A stretch of DNA of 64,000 nt from an uncultured Photobacterium sp. (GCF_947502415.1 NZ_CANMZV010000005.1:203566-267565), one strand, 5' to 3'. Positions 19,254 to 28,712 are shown, numbered from the stretch's first letter. Program-made: numbers and translations. Notes: generated by a model not told the origin, from the letters alone.

Positions 19254-20133
19254 GAACCCAATGTACGATCAAGCGAGCGGTTTACGCCGCATGACAAAAT
19301 TATCATCAACTAAGGTCATTACTGTTACGGGCGGTAAAGGTGGGGTGGGTAAAACCAACGTAACTTTGAACATGGCAATATCCATGGCCAAACAGGGCAA
19401 GCGTGTGATGGTGCTTGATGCCGATCTCGGACTTGCCAATGTTGATGTTATGCTGGGGCTACATGCCGGACGCAACTTGTCCCATGTACTGGCTGGCGTT
19501 TGTGATTTGCAAGATATTATCGTGGAAGGCCCGTACGGTGTGAAGATTATCCCTGCCTCTTCTGGGACACAGGGAATGGCAGAACTATCGGCCACCCAGC
19601 ATATGGGATTAATTCGCGCTTTCAGTAGCCTGGAAGATGACATTGATGTTCTGTTGGTAGATACGGCAGCGGGTATTTCTGATATGGTACTCAGTTTCTC
19701 CCGTGCAGCCCAGGATGTGCTGGTTGTGGTATGTGATGAGCCAACCTCAATTACCGATGCTTATGCGTTGATTAAGATCCTGAGTTGTGAATATGATGTT
19801 CAGCGATTTAAGATTGTTGCGAATATGGTTCGTAGCTATCGTGAAGGTCGCGAGTTGTTTGCCAAGCTGACCCGCGTTACCGAACGCTTTTTGCATGCGA
19901 ACCTGGAATTGGTGGCCTGTGTGCCGTTTGATGACCGTGTTCGTCAGTCGGTAAGGCGTCAAAAAATTGTGGTTGATGCATTTCCGCGTAGCCCGGCCGC
20001 ATTAGCCCTTTCGTCCTTGGCGACGAAGGCCTTGACCTGGCCGGTACCAACCAGTGCTGCTGGTCATCTTGAATTCTTCGTTGAGAAGTTATTGGTCAAG
20101 CGAGCACCAGAAGAGGTTTCTATTGGTGAATAA
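19246..20133 (+). CDS. flhG: Flagellar number regulator FlhG (MinD-like ATPase)
   Basis: 295 aa from ATG 19246, overlapping flhF by 8 bp. The start MIENPMYDQASGLRRM contains the DQAxGLR motif through which FlhG stimulates the FlhF GTPase. The deviant Walker A KGGVGKT is at 31-37 and LDADLGLANVDVMLG follows. The C-terminal amphipathic membrane helix is near GHLEFFVEKLLVKR. FlhG limits flagellar number, in Vibrio partly by acting on FlrA. A start codon further upstream is possible but would disturb the conserved N-terminus. Confidence 0.96.
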   Translation: MIENPMYDQASGLRRMTKLSSTKVITVTGGKGGVGKTNVTLNMAISMAKQGKRVMVLDADLGLANVDVMLGLHAGRNLSHVLAGVCDLQDIIVEGPYGVKIIPASSGTQGMAELSATQHMGLIRAFSSLEDDIDVLLVDTAAGISDMVLSFSRAAQDVLVVVCDEPTSITDAYALIKILSCEYDVQRFKIVANMVRSYREGRELFAKLTRVTERFLHANLELVACVPFDDRVRQSVRRQKIVVDAFPRSPAALALSSLATKALTWPVPTSAAGHLEFFVEKLLVKRAPEEVSIGE

Positions 20134-20848
20134 AGCACTGACATACGGACGTTATCAGGAAAGTCCGAGTGCCTTTATTGAGCGTTATTCGTCATTGGTA
20201 AAGCGCATAGCCCATCACTTGATGGGAAGACTTCCACCTAATGTCTTGTTAGAAGATTTAATCCAGGCTGGTATGATTGGCCTCCTGGAAGCACAGCAGA
20301 ATTATGACCCCAGCAAAGGTGCTAGTTTTGAAACTTTTGCCGGGATCAGGATCCGCGGCGCAATGCTTGATGATATCCGGCGCGGGGATTGGGTCCCTCG
20401 TTCGGTTTACAAGAATAGCCGGCGGATTACGGAAGCGATTTCTTTTCTGGAAAATGAGCTTGGGCGTGACCCAAATGATCAGGAAATTGCCGAACATCTC
20501 GAAATGACACTCGAACAGTATCACCAGGCCTTAAATGATGTTAATTGTGGTCGCTTAATAGGTATGGATGATCTGGGTGTATCGGAAGATGCCATAGCAA
20601 GTGAGCAATCTCTTGACGAAAATCTTCCATTTCAGGGTGTAGTGGATGATAATTTTCGCCAATCATTGGCTAAAGCCATTAAGACTCTGCCTGAAAGAGA
20701 GGCGTTGGTCCTGTCTCTTTACTATGATGAGGAGCTCAATCTCAAAGAGATTGGTGCAGTCATCGGGGTGAGTGAATCTCGGGTCTGCCAGATTCATAGT
20801 CAGGCAATGCAACGTTTGCGATCCAAACTTAAGGTTTGGGCTGCTTAA
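20126..20848 (+). CDS. fliA: Flagellar sigma factor FliA (sigma28)
   Basis: 240 aa, the expected size. I chose GTG 20126 (MNKALTYG, as in Vibrio FliA); AGAGG lies ~8 bases upstream and it overlaps flhG by 8 bp. Region 2 (LVKRIAHHLMGRLPPNV..., AGIRIRGAMLDDIRRGDWVP) and region 4 (LNLKEIGAVIGVSESRVCQIHSQA) are clear. FliA drives late flagellar and chemotaxis genes once FlgM is exported. Confidence 0.96.
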   Translation: MNKALTYGRYQESPSAFIERYSSLVKRIAHHLMGRLPPNVLLEDLIQAGMIGLLEAQQNYDPSKGASFETFAGIRIRGAMLDDIRRGDWVPRSVYKNSRRITEAISFLENELGRDPNDQEIAEHLEMTLEQYHQALNDVNCGRLIGMDDLGVSEDAIASEQSLDENLPFQGVVDDNFRQSLAKAIKTLPEREALVLSLYYDEELNLKEIGAVIGVSESRVCQIHSQAMQRLRSKLKVWAA

Positions 20849-20890
20849 TATACATTAGATAAAAACACTGTGACCTCAGTGGAGGCAACT

Positions 20891-21274
20891 TTGAATAAAA
20901 ACATGAAAATCCTCATTGTTGATGACTTCTCAACAATGCGCCGTATCGTTAAAAACTTGCTACGTGATCTGGGTTTTAACAATACCCAGGAGGCGGATGA
21001 TGGATTGACTGCGCTACCTATGCTGGAAAAAGGTGGGTTTGATTTTGTGGTAACCGACTGGAACATGCCAGGCATGCAGGGGATTGATTTGCTGAAGCAC
21101 ATCCGTGCTGATGACGAATTGAAGCATCTGCCGGTTCTGATGATCACCGCTGAAGCAAAACGTGAGCAGATTATTGAAGCTGCGCAGGCGGGCGTTAACG
21201 GTTATATCGTTAAGCCATTTACTGCCGCAACACTAAAAGAGAAATTAGACAAGATCTTCGAGCGTATGCAGTAA
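20891..21274 (+). CDS. cheY: Chemotaxis response regulator CheY
   Basis: 127 aa from the TTG at 20891. This start is chosen because an ideal GGAGG lies 5-6 bases upstream. GTG 20879 would add MEAT, which also resembles some Vibrio CheY annotations. The receiver has the acidic pair DD at 11-12, phospho-Asp56 (VTDWNMPG), the Thr of MITAEA and Lys of VKPF. CheY-P binds FliM to change motor direction. It is followed by its phosphatase gene cheZ. Confidence 0.95.
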   Translation: MNKNMKILIVDDFSTMRRIVKNLLRDLGFNNTQEADDGLTALPMLEKGGFDFVVTDWNMPGMQGIDLLKHIRADDELKHLPVLMITAEAKREQIIEAAQAGVNGYIVKPFTAATLKEKLDKIFERMQ

Positions 21275-21310
21275 TTTCGACCGTCAGGCGCGTAAAGGGT
21301 AATAACTATA

Positions 21311-22024
21311 ATGATTTCACTTGATCAGGCTAAACAGCTTGTAAGCTTGCTTGAAGGCGGGAAGCAGAATGAAGCCAACATGCTGGTCCAGACATTAGTG
21401 TCCGACAGCCGCGATCCTGTTTATGCCGAAGTGGGTAAATTAACCCGCCAGTTACATGACTCGTTGGCAAATTTTCGTCTTGATCCCCGTATCAATGAAA
21501 TAGCGAAAAACGAAATTCCTGATGCCCGTGACCGTTTGTTGTTTGTTATTGATAGAACGGAATCCGCTGCGAACAAAACAATGGATGCCGTTGATAGCAT
21601 ACAGCCTATCGCTGACAGGATGAATGACACCCTGCTTGAGATTCAGCCTCAATGGAAGCGATTGATGACAGGGCAAATCGGGTTAAATGAATTTAAGTTG
21701 CTATGCCATGAAATTGACCGTTTGCTGGTTGAGGCAGAAAAAGACAGCACTGTACTTCGCAGCCAATTAACCGAGATATTAATGGCTCAGGATTTTCAGG
21801 ATCTGACCGGCCAGATAATACGTCGTGTTATCGAATTGGTACATGAAGTGGAAGATCAATTAGTTGAAATCCTTAAAGCCTTTGGCATGGAACAAGAAGA
21901 CAAAGCCGCGGTTGAAAAGTGTGTGCTTAGTCCGGAAGGGCCAATCGTCAACAGTGAAGAGCGTGTTGATGTCATGTCTTCTCAGGACGACGTTGACGAC
22001 TTGCTGTCGAGTCTAGGATTTTAG
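21311..22024 (+). CDS. cheZ: CheY-P phosphatase CheZ
   Basis: 237 aa, mostly long helices. The catalytic region (LMAQDFQDLTGQIIRRVIEL) holds the Asp/Gln pair used to dephosphorylate CheY-P. The C-terminal CheY-binding peptide (SQDDVDDLLSSLGF) follows a flexible linker. The gene lies 36 bp after cheY. Confidence 0.96.
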   Translation: MISLDQAKQLVSLLEGGKQNEANMLVQTLVSDSRDPVYAEVGKLTRQLHDSLANFRLDPRINEIAKNEIPDARDRLLFVIDRTESAANKTMDAVDSIQPIADRMNDTLLEIQPQWKRLMTGQIGLNEFKLLCHEIDRLLVEAEKDSTVLRSQLTEILMAQDFQDLTGQIIRRVIELVHEVEDQLVEILKAFGMEQEDKAAVEKCVLSPEGPIVNSEERVDVMSSQDDVDDLLSSLGF

Positions 22025-22033
22025 GGGAAATAT

Positions 22034-24334
22034 ATGAGCTTTGATTTAGACGAAGACATCTTGCAGGATTTTTTAATTGAAGCAGGAGAAATTCTTGAGT
22101 TGCTGTCTGAGCAGCTGGTAGAGCTTGAGCGTAGCCCTGATGATTCAGAGCTGCTCAATGCGATTTTCCGTGGCTTCCATACTGTGAAGGGTGGCGCTGG
22201 TTTCCTTTCTTTGACTGCGTTAGTGGATGCATGTCATGGGGCAGAGAATATTTTTGACTTGCTGCGTACCGGCAAGCGAAGCGTCACTTCTGAATTGATG
22301 GATGTGATCCTGGAAGCGCTGGACACAATTAATGAGATGTTCAGCCAGGTTCAGGATCACGAACCGATTGTGCCTGCCGAGCAGAGTCTGCTTGATGCGC
22401 TCCATCGTTTCAGCCAGCCACCAACAGCAGAAGAACTTGCCCAGCCTGAGGTGATTGCACCTGAGCCTGTAGCGGTTCCTGAACCTGTTGTTGAGGCGGT
22501 TGTTAAGCCAGTTGCGGAGTCGCCAGTATCTGCTGCGCCTTCTTCTTCGGTGATTGCCGGTGATTCTGTTGATGACATGACCCAGGATGAGTTCGATCGT
22601 CTACTTGATGAGCTTCATGGTTCGGGTAATGGCCCTTCAGAGTCTGCGCCTGCCGCAGCTCCACAGGCCGCACCTCAAAATAATGCCCCTAATGTTGTCA
22701 GCCAGATTCAAGCTGAGAGTGGCGACATTACCGATGATGAATTTGAGCGTCTGCTGGATGAACTTCACGGAACCGGTAAAGGTCCGGGTGCCGGCGATGA
22801 GACGGTTGCTCCTGCTGCTCCCGTTGTTTCTGCACCTGAGCCTGTGGTATTGACTTCGACGGTACCAAGTGATACCGGTGCCAGCAATGACGGCGATGAT
22901 CTGATGACCGACGATGAGTTCGAAAAGTTGTTAGATGAGCTTCATGGTTCGGGCAAAGGTCCAGGTCCTTCCGTTGACGAACTGGATTTTGCGACCAAGC
23001 CTGTAGCCGAGATGTTGGCTGAAACCAAGCCTGCACCTGTTTCAGCTCCAGTCGCCCCTGCTCCAACTTCTGCATTGGTAGAGGCAAGTAAGCCTGCACC
23101 AGCACCAAAAGCTGCGCCTGAACCGAAAGCGAAGGCGGTGGCAGCGAAAGACAAGACTAAGCCAACACCTGATGTGACAGTTCGTGTTGATACCTTAACA
23201 CTTGATACCATCATGAACATGGTGGGTGAGCTGGTACTGGTGCGTAACCGTCTGGTTAGTCTTGGTCTGAATACCAACGACGAGGAAATGTCGAAAGCCG
23301 TTGCCAACCTTGATGTGGTGACAGCTGATCTGCAGGGCGCGGTGATGAAAACCCGAATGCAGCCAATCAAGAAAGTTTTTGGTCGTTTCCCTCGTGTTGT
23401 TCGTGACTTGGCGCGTAGCTTGAAGAAAGACATCGTGCTGGAAATGCGTGGTGAAGATACTGATCTGGATAAAAACCTGGTTGAGGCACTGGCGGATCCG
23501 TTGGTTCACTTAGTGCGTAACTCGGTTGACCACGGTATCGAAATGCCTGATGTTCGAGAGAAAGCAGGTAAACCGCGTACAGGCACAGTACTGTTGTCTG
23601 CATCGCAGGAAGGGGATCATATTCTGCTGACTATCGAAGATGATGGTGGCGGTATGGACCCGGACAAGCTGCGTGGTATTGCGGTTGATCGTGGTGTGAT
23701 GGATGCTGATGCAGCATCGCGCTTGACTGATTCCGAATGTTATAACCTGATTTTTGCCCCGGGCTTCTCGACCAAGAAAGAGATCTCTGATATCTCTGGT
23801 CGAGGTGTTGGCATGGACGTGGTGAAGACAGGTATCAGCCAGCTAAATGGTTCAATCAGTATCGATTCGGCCCTGGGTAAGGGAACCCGTATTGATATCA
23901 AGGTACCGCTGACTCTAGCCATTTTGCCGACTTTGATGGTGGGTGTGGCTGACCAGCCGTTTGCACTGCCACTGGCGAGTGTTAACGAGATCTTCCATCT
24001 TGATTTGCGTAAGACCAACGTCGTTGATGGTCAGTTGACCATTATCGTTCGTGAAAAGGCGGTTCCGCTATTTTATCTGCAGGATTGGCTGGGTGCTGTT
24101 GGTATTCCGAAGCGTGAACGCGAGCATGGTCATGTGGTTATCGTTCAGATTGGCCACCAGCGTATCGGTTTTGTGGTTGATACGTTGATCGGTCAGGAAG
24201 AGGTGGTGATCAAGCCGCTTGATGAGTTGCTACAGGGTACGCCAGGTATGGCGGGGGCAACGATCACCAGCGATGGTCATATTGCTTTGATCCTTGATGT
24301 ACCAAATCTGCTGAAGCATTACGCAGAGCGCTAA
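22034..24334 (+). CDS. cheA: Chemotaxis histidine kinase CheA
   Basis: 766 aa. The P1 Hpt domain has the phospho-His49 (FRGFHTVKGGAGFL). A long Pro/Ala/Glu-rich linker carries three near-copies of a motif of the form T-x-DEF-xx-LLDELHG-x-G-x-GP at ~181-201, 231-251 and 290-310. P3 dimerisation (VDTLTLDTIMNMVGELVLVR), P4 kinase (VRNSVDHGIE, DDGGGMD, GRGVGMDVV) and the P5 CheW-like domain follow. No classic P2 domain is obvious. In Vibrio the region before P3 contains a part that meets the polar proteins ParC and ParP. Confidence 0.97.
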   Translation: MSFDLDEDILQDFLIEAGEILELLSEQLVELERSPDDSELLNAIFRGFHTVKGGAGFLSLTALVDACHGAENIFDLLRTGKRSVTSELMDVILEALDTINEMFSQVQDHEPIVPAEQSLLDALHRFSQPPTAEELAQPEVIAPEPVAVPEPVVEAVVKPVAESPVSAAPSSSVIAGDSVDDMTQDEFDRLLDELHGSGNGPSESAPAAAPQAAPQNNAPNVVSQIQAESGDITDDEFERLLDELHGTGKGPGAGDETVAPAAPVVSAPEPVVLTSTVPSDTGASNDGDDLMTDDEFEKLLDELHGSGKGPGPSVDELDFATKPVAEMLAETKPAPVSAPVAPAPTSALVEASKPAPAPKAAPEPKAKAVAAKDKTKPTPDVTVRVDTLTLDTIMNMVGELVLVRNRLVSLGLNTNDEEMSKAVANLDVVTADLQGAVMKTRMQPIKKVFGRFPRVVRDLARSLKKDIVLEMRGEDTDLDKNLVEALADPLVHLVRNSVDHGIEMPDVREKAGKPRTGTVLLSASQEGDHILLTIEDDGGGMDPDKLRGIAVDRGVMDADAASRLTDSECYNLIFAPGFSTKKEISDISGRGVGMDVVKTGISQLNGSISIDSALGKGTRIDIKVPLTLAILPTLMVGVADQPFALPLASVNEIFHLDLRKTNVVDGQLTIIVREKAVPLFYLQDWLGAVGIPKREREHGHVVIVQIGHQRIGFVVDTLIGQEEVVIKPLDELLQGTPGMAGATITSDGHIALILDVPNLLKHYAER
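22574..22963 (+). repeat. Three copies of an acidic helix motif in CheA linker
   Basis: Three ~63-bp coding repeats at 22574-22636, 22724-22786 and 22901-22963 encode DEF-xx-LLDELHG followed by a Gly/Pro patch. The protein matches are closer than the DNA matches, so the copies are old and kept by selection on the protein. They are spaced by Pro/Ala-rich segments. Confidence 0.85.
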
Positions 24335-24342
24335 AAATCCGA

Positions 24343-24366
24343 TTAGGGGCGTTTTTACGCCCCTAA
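24343..24366 (+). terminator. Hairpin between cheA and cheB
   Basis: A perfect 10-bp stem (TTAGGGGCGT / ACGCCCCTAA) with a TTTT loop begins 9 bases after the cheA stop. No T-run follows, so it may be an RNA-stabilising or partial attenuator hairpin, not a full terminator. Confidence 0.5.
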
Positions 24367-24478
24367 TATAGCGAACTTAATCATTACTTGGTTTTTGATA
24401 TGTGTCTTTAGTATCGTTCCAGGTAATTGTTCAGTTTGTTATAGGCTGGGAAACTCATAGATACGGGATAAGAATAAT

Positions 24479-25618
24479 ATGGCAGTGAAAGTATTGGTGG
24501 TGGATGATTCAAGCTTTTTCCGTCGTCGAGTCAGTGAAATTATTAACTCTGACCCTCGTCTTGAGGTCATTGGTAACGCCGTTAACGGTAAAGAAGCCAT
24601 TGAACTGACTAAGAAGCTTCAGCCGGATGTGATCACCATGGACATTGAAATGCCTGTTATGGATGGTATCACTGCCGTGCGTGAAATCATGAAGAGTGCT
24701 CCGACACCGATTTTGATGTTCTCGTCTCTGACCCATGAGGGGGCGAAAGCAACACTGGATGCGCTGGATGCCGGTGCACTGGATTTTCTGCCAAAGAAAT
24801 TTGAAGATATTGCCCGTAACCGTGATGAAGCGGTGAGTTTGCTGCAAAAACGTGTTGGAGAATTGGCTCGTAAGCGTGTATTTATGCGCCGTACGGCCCG
24901 CCCTGCTGTTACATCGGCTGCAACTTCGGCTCGTGAAGTGCGTAAGACTGTTGCAGGTCCAACGGCATCGGCTACTGCTCAGGCTCGCCCAGCTGTTCGC
25001 CCGGCAGCTAAACCTGCGGCACGTTTTAAGGCGTCCGGTAAAAAATACCAGTTGATGGCGATTGGCACCTCGACAGGTGGGCCCGTTGCGTTGCAGAAAA
25101 TTCTAACTAAGCTGCCAGCTAATTTCCCTTATCCAATTGTATTGATCCAGCACATGCCGGCAACGTTTACCGCTGCGTTTGCTGCTCGCCTGAATAATCT
25201 CTGTAAAATCGGGGTTAAGGAAGCAGAAGACGGCGATACGTTGAAACCAGGTATGGCCTATTTGGCTCCAGGTGGCTTGCAGATGATGCTGGATGGTCGT
25301 CCTGGCGCGGCGCGGCTTCGCATCGTCGATGGCGGTGATCGGATGAATTACAAGCCATGCGTTGATGTTACCTTTGGTTCGGCTGCGAAAATTTATCATG
25401 ACAAGGTATTGTCAATGGTGTTGACTGGCATGGGGGCTGATGGCAGGGAAGGGGCTCGTATGCTGAAGAGTAGTGGATCGACGATTTGGGCTCAGGATGA
25501 AGACAGTTGTGTGGTATACGGTATGCCACAGGCGGTGGCGAAGGCTGGTATTTCCAGCGAAGATTTACCGCTAGACCGGATTGCCGAGCGCATTCTGGTT
25601 GAGATCGGGATGGCGTAG
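24479..25618 (+). CDS. cheB: Chemotaxis methylesterase/deamidase CheB
   Basis: 379 aa. The receiver domain has DD at 9-10, Asp55 ([12 protein letters not shown]) and Lys of LPKKF. A basic Ala/Arg/Pro-rich linker (~138-188) leads to the methylesterase domain, with catalytic Ser198 (GTSTGGP), His225 (IQHMPATFT) and Asp in GMGADGREG. CheB removes methyl groups from chemoreceptors for adaptation. cheR is not in this window. Confidence 0.96.
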   Translation: MAVKVLVVDDSSFFRRRVSEIINSDPRLEVIGNAVNGKEAIELTKKLQPDVITMDIEMPVMDGITAVREIMKSAPTPILMFSSLTHEGAKATLDALDAGALDFLPKKFEDIARNRDEAVSLLQKRVGELARKRVFMRRTARPAVTSAATSAREVRKTVAGPTASATAQARPAVRPAAKPAARFKASGKKYQLMAIGTSTGGPVALQKILTKLPANFPYPIVLIQHMPATFTAAFAARLNNLCKIGVKEAEDGDTLKPGMAYLAPGGLQMMLDGRPGAARLRIVDGGDRMNYKPCVDVTFGSAAKIYHDKVLSMVLTGMGADGREGARMLKSSGSTIWAQDEDSCVVYGMPQAVAKAGISSEDLPLDRIAERILVEIGMA

Positions 25619-25628
25619 GGAGTTCGCG

Positions 25629-26408
25629 TTGATCGTTTGGAGTATAGCCAACCAAAAAGGCGGCGTCGGCAAGACGACGACGACGGTTTCCTTGGCGGGG
25701 CTGTTGAGCGAGCGTAATAAACGGGTACTGTTGGTCGATACCGACCCTCATTCTTCGTTGACGACCTATCTCAATTTTGACGCCGATAATGTACCGGCAA
25801 GCTTGTTTGATCTGTTTCAGCTTAATGAGGTGTCCCGTGATACGGTACGTCCGATTATTTTGAATACGCAGTTCAAGAATATCGATATTATTCCTGCCCA
25901 TATGTCGCTGGCGACGCTGGACAGGGTGATGGGCAACCGTGGCGGGATGGGGCTAGTGCTTAAGAAGGCATTAAACAGCCTTGCGGATGATTATGACTAT
26001 GTGCTGATTGACTGCCCGCCGATCCTTGGTGTGATGATGGTTAATGCATTGGCAGCCAGCGATCGGATTTTGATCCCTGTTCAGACTGAGTTTTTGGCGA
26101 TGAAGGGGCTTGAGCGCATGATGCGCACCCTGCAGATCATGCAAAAATCCCGAGCGTCTGGATTTAGGGTAACGGTGATACCGACGATGTACGATAAGCG
26201 TACTCGTGCATCGTTGCAGACGTTGCAGGAATTGAAGGTTCGTTTCCCTGAGCAGGTTTGGGCCTCAGCGGTTCCAATTGATACCAAGTTCCGCGATGCG
26301 AGTATCAAGCATATGCCGCCATCGTTGTTTGCTCGTAGTTGCCGTGGCGTTTTTGCCTATAAGACCCTGTTAAATTATCTGGAGCGTCTGGATCAAGATG
26401 AGCGATAA
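25629..26408 (+). CDS. parC: Polar chemotaxis array ATPase ParC (ParA-like)
   Basis: 259 aa from TTG 25629, preceded by GGGAG; this gives the start MIVWSIANQKGG seen in Vibrio ParC. It is a ParA/MinD ATPase with Walker A KGGVGKTT (~10-17), VDTDPHSSLTTYL and LIDCPPILG. In Vibrio, ParC gathers at the old cell pole and brings chemotaxis arrays there, so that each daughter inherits one. This is the chemotaxis ParC, not topoisomerase IV. It overlaps parP by 11 bp. Confidence 0.94.
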   Translation: MIVWSIANQKGGVGKTTTTVSLAGLLSERNKRVLLVDTDPHSSLTTYLNFDADNVPASLFDLFQLNEVSRDTVRPIILNTQFKNIDIIPAHMSLATLDRVMGNRGGMGLVLKKALNSLADDYDYVLIDCPPILGVMMVNALAASDRILIPVQTEFLAMKGLERMMRTLQIMQKSRASGFRVTVIPTMYDKRTRASLQTLQELKVRFPEQVWASAVPIDTKFRDASIKHMPPSLFARSCRGVFAYKTLLNYLERLDQDER

Positions 26409-27726
26409 ACAGCGTCTTACCAGTGAACAAGTACTGGACGATTATTTCTTTGATCTGCTGGTTGAGCCTGAAGAGGTTGAACCGGAAGCAGTCGAACAGC
26501 CTGAGGCTGAGAATACTGAAGCAGTAGAGCCCGAGTCTGAAAGTTCAGTGGGCGATACCGACGCCGTAGAGATTGAAGCAGAAGAAATTGACGCTCCAAG
26601 TTCGGATGGTGCAGCGGATACGACCGATGTCGGTTTGGATGCTGAAAACGGAAATTCTTCGGCAGAAGAGTGCGTTTCGTCTGAGCCTCAGCCTATTCAG
26701 GGGACATCATCGGATGTTGATGAATTACCTGCTGAAGATGCCAGGCAAGAAAATATGGCGGCGCCGTTTGATTTCGAACAGTTGTCGGAAAGTGCTGCTG
26801 AAGCCGATATTAGCTACGAAGCCGATATCGATGTCGAGCTGAATTTGTCGTCACCGCTTGGCAAGGTACTGAGCTGGGTACCGCAAGTTCAGGAAAAAGT
26901 TGAAATTGTGTCGGCTGTACCTTATGCCGAAGAATCGCGTCCCGGACTGGAAGGCGTTCAGCGCCTGCTTAGCCAGATGAGCCAAATACAGCCTGAACCT
27001 GAACCAGAGCATGACGCGGAGCTTGATTCTCCGGTTGCAATGCCAGCTGAAGCCATTGCTGATGTTGCCGTACAACCTGAAGAAGAAACGCTATTGGCAG
27101 AGCCTGTGCTGCAGCCTGAACCTGAACCGGTTAAGGTTGAGGTTGAGGTTGAGGTTGACGCAGATCCTGTCGAGGTCGAGCATGACCCCGAACATGCCGA
27201 GCCAGAAGTGCTTGTTGTGCCGGAAACCCAGACGGGAGGCGATGAGCCGCCGGAGGTGTGGCAGGAAAAACAAGAGATGGACTCGGAGTTTCAGGCCCTG
27301 TTCTTTGAGGTCAACGGTGTTATATTTGCCGTGCGGCTGACAGAACTTGGCGGGATCCATCAGCTAGGTGAGGTGAACCACCTGTTAGGGCGGCCGCCGT
27401 GGTACCTGGGGTTGATGACCAACCGTGAGCATCAGCTCGATGTGGTTGATACTGCGCGTTGGGTGATGCCGGAAAAATTGATTTCTGATGAACATCAGGA
27501 TGAATATCGTTATATCGTGATGTTGGGGGAAAGTAAGTGGGGACTGGCTTGTGACAAGCTCCACGGTACGGAAACCCTGACGGAGCAAAGTGTTCGTTGG
27601 CGGGAAAAGGCGGGGAAACGCCCTTGGCTCGCCGGAATGGTTAAAGATAAAATGTGTGCTCTAATTCATGTTAACGAGCTAATATCTATGCTGAAAGCCG
27701 GCTTAGATGTTAAAAGTGTAATATAG
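26398..27726 (+). CDS. parP: Chemotaxis array polar tether ParP
   Basis: 442 aa. The first ~285 residues are very acidic and low-complexity, with Glu-Pro and Val-Glu runs (e.g. EPVKVEVEVEVDADPVEVEH). The last ~150 are a CheW-like domain (FQALFFEVNGVIFAVRLTEL...), the array-integration part described for Vibrio ParP. ParP links CheA and receptors to ParC at the pole. The long acidic region is likely disordered and holds the N-terminal ParC-contact segment. Confidence 0.9.
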   Translation: MSDKQRLTSEQVLDDYFFDLLVEPEEVEPEAVEQPEAENTEAVEPESESSVGDTDAVEIEAEEIDAPSSDGAADTTDVGLDAENGNSSAEECVSSEPQPIQGTSSDVDELPAEDARQENMAAPFDFEQLSESAAEADISYEADIDVELNLSSPLGKVLSWVPQVQEKVEIVSAVPYAEESRPGLEGVQRLLSQMSQIQPEPEPEHDAELDSPVAMPAEAIADVAVQPEEETLLAEPVLQPEPEPVKVEVEVEVDADPVEVEHDPEHAEPEVLVVPETQTGGDEPPEVWQEKQEMDSEFQALFFEVNGVIFAVRLTELGGIHQLGEVNHLLGRPPWYLGLMTNREHQLDVVDTARWVMPEKLISDEHQDEYRYIVMLGESKWGLACDKLHGTETLTEQSVRWREKAGKRPWLAGMVKDKMCALIHVNELISMLKAGLDVKSVI

Positions 27727-27744
27727 GGCCGAAGAGGAAACATC

Positions 27745-28239
27745 ATGTCTCAGGTTAGTGTAGCTGAAATACAAAAAGAAGACGGTAACGATCAAGTACT
27801 GCAGTGGGTAACCTTCCAGTTGGAAGACGAAACCTATGGTATTAATGTAATGCAGGTACGAGAAGTTCTGCGTTACTCAGAGATCGCTCCTGTACCTGGT
27901 GCGCCAGATTATGTTCTGGGTATCATCAATTTGCGTGGCAATGTGGTAACGGTTATTGATACCCGTTCTCGCTTTGGTCTTATGCCGGGCGAAATCTCAG
28001 ATAATACGCGTATCGTTATCATTGAAGCTGAGAAGCAGGTGATTGGTATCTTGGTAGATAGCGTAGCAGAAGTAGTTTACTTGCGTAGCTCTGAAATCGA
28101 CAGCACCCCAAGCGTGGGTACTGAAGAAAGTGCTAAGTTTATCCAGGGTGTTAGCAACCGTGACAGCGAGCTGTTGATTTTGGTTGACCTGAATAAGCTG
28201 CTATCAGACGAAGAATGGGACGAGATGGCGTATTTGTAA
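27745..28239 (+). CDS. cheW: Chemotaxis coupling protein CheW
   Basis: 164 aa, a single CheW domain (VTFQLEDETYGINVMQVREV, IINLRGNVVTVIDTR, GILVDSVAEV). It couples receptors to CheA. A ribosome site GAGGAA lies upstream. The stop shares a base with the following DUF2802 gene (TAATG). Confidence 0.97.
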   Translation: MSQVSVAEIQKEDGNDQVLQWVTFQLEDETYGINVMQVREVLRYSEIAPVPGAPDYVLGIINLRGNVVTVIDTRSRFGLMPGEISDNTRIVIIEAEKQVIGILVDSVAEVVYLRSSEIDSTPSVGTEESAKFIQGVSNRDSELLILVDLNKLLSDEEWDEMAYL

Positions 28240-28673
28240 TGCTTAGTCTGCTTTTGCAATGGTTGCCTATTGCTATCGCGGTAATTGCCGTAGTTATTTC
28301 ATGGATGATGGTCAGCAGAGAGCGTAAAGCACGCCACGCATTGGAAGCGAAGTTTGCAGCAACAGAACTGGTACTGAAAAACTCTCGTCACCAGCATGAA
28401 AGTTTGTTGAAGCAGTTTAATGAACTTCGCGCCGGTACTATGGGTATGAGCCAGAAGCTGGCTGATATGGCTGACCATCTTGAACACATTGAAGATCGTC
28501 AGGGAGAAATCTCTATGCTGGATCCTGACGGCAAGCTCTACACCCGTGCTAGTAAAATGGTTGAGTTGGGTGCTGACGTCAATGAGTTAATGGAAGAGTG
28601 TGATCTACCGAAAGCAGAAGCTGAACTTTTGCTGCGTCTGCAGCAAAAGATGGCACAGCCTAGACGCCGTTAA
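28239..28673 (+). CDS. DUF2802 family membrane-anchored protein
   Basis: 144 aa from the ATG overlapping the cheW stop. One N-terminal membrane helix (LQWLPIAIAVIAVVISWMMV) is followed by a coiled coil rich in Lys, Glu and Gln. A conserved C-terminal helix-turn-helix-looking patch (YTRASKMVELGADVNELMEE CDLPKAEAELLLRL, split here) ends the protein. This family regularly follows cheW in Vibrio and Pseudomonas; its biochemical role is unknown to me. Confidence 0.85.
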   Translation: MLSLLLQWLPIAIAVIAVVISWMMVSRERKARHALEAKFAATELVLKNSRHQHESLLKQFNELRAGTMGMSQKLADMADHLEHIEDRQGEISMLDPDGKLYTRASKMVELGADVNELMEECDLPKAEAELLLRLQQKMAQPRRR

Positions 28674-28712
28674 TGATGTAATAGTTCATATTGGTCGTCG
28701 TTGGTATTTGCA

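Noticed and set aside
22574..22963. CRISPR-like or satellite repeat
   Set aside because: The repeats are within the cheA frame, conserved as protein more than as DNA.
25629..26408. Plasmid-type ParA or topoisomerase ParC
   Set aside because: Position between cheB and a CheW-domain gene identifies the chemotaxis ParC of Vibrio.
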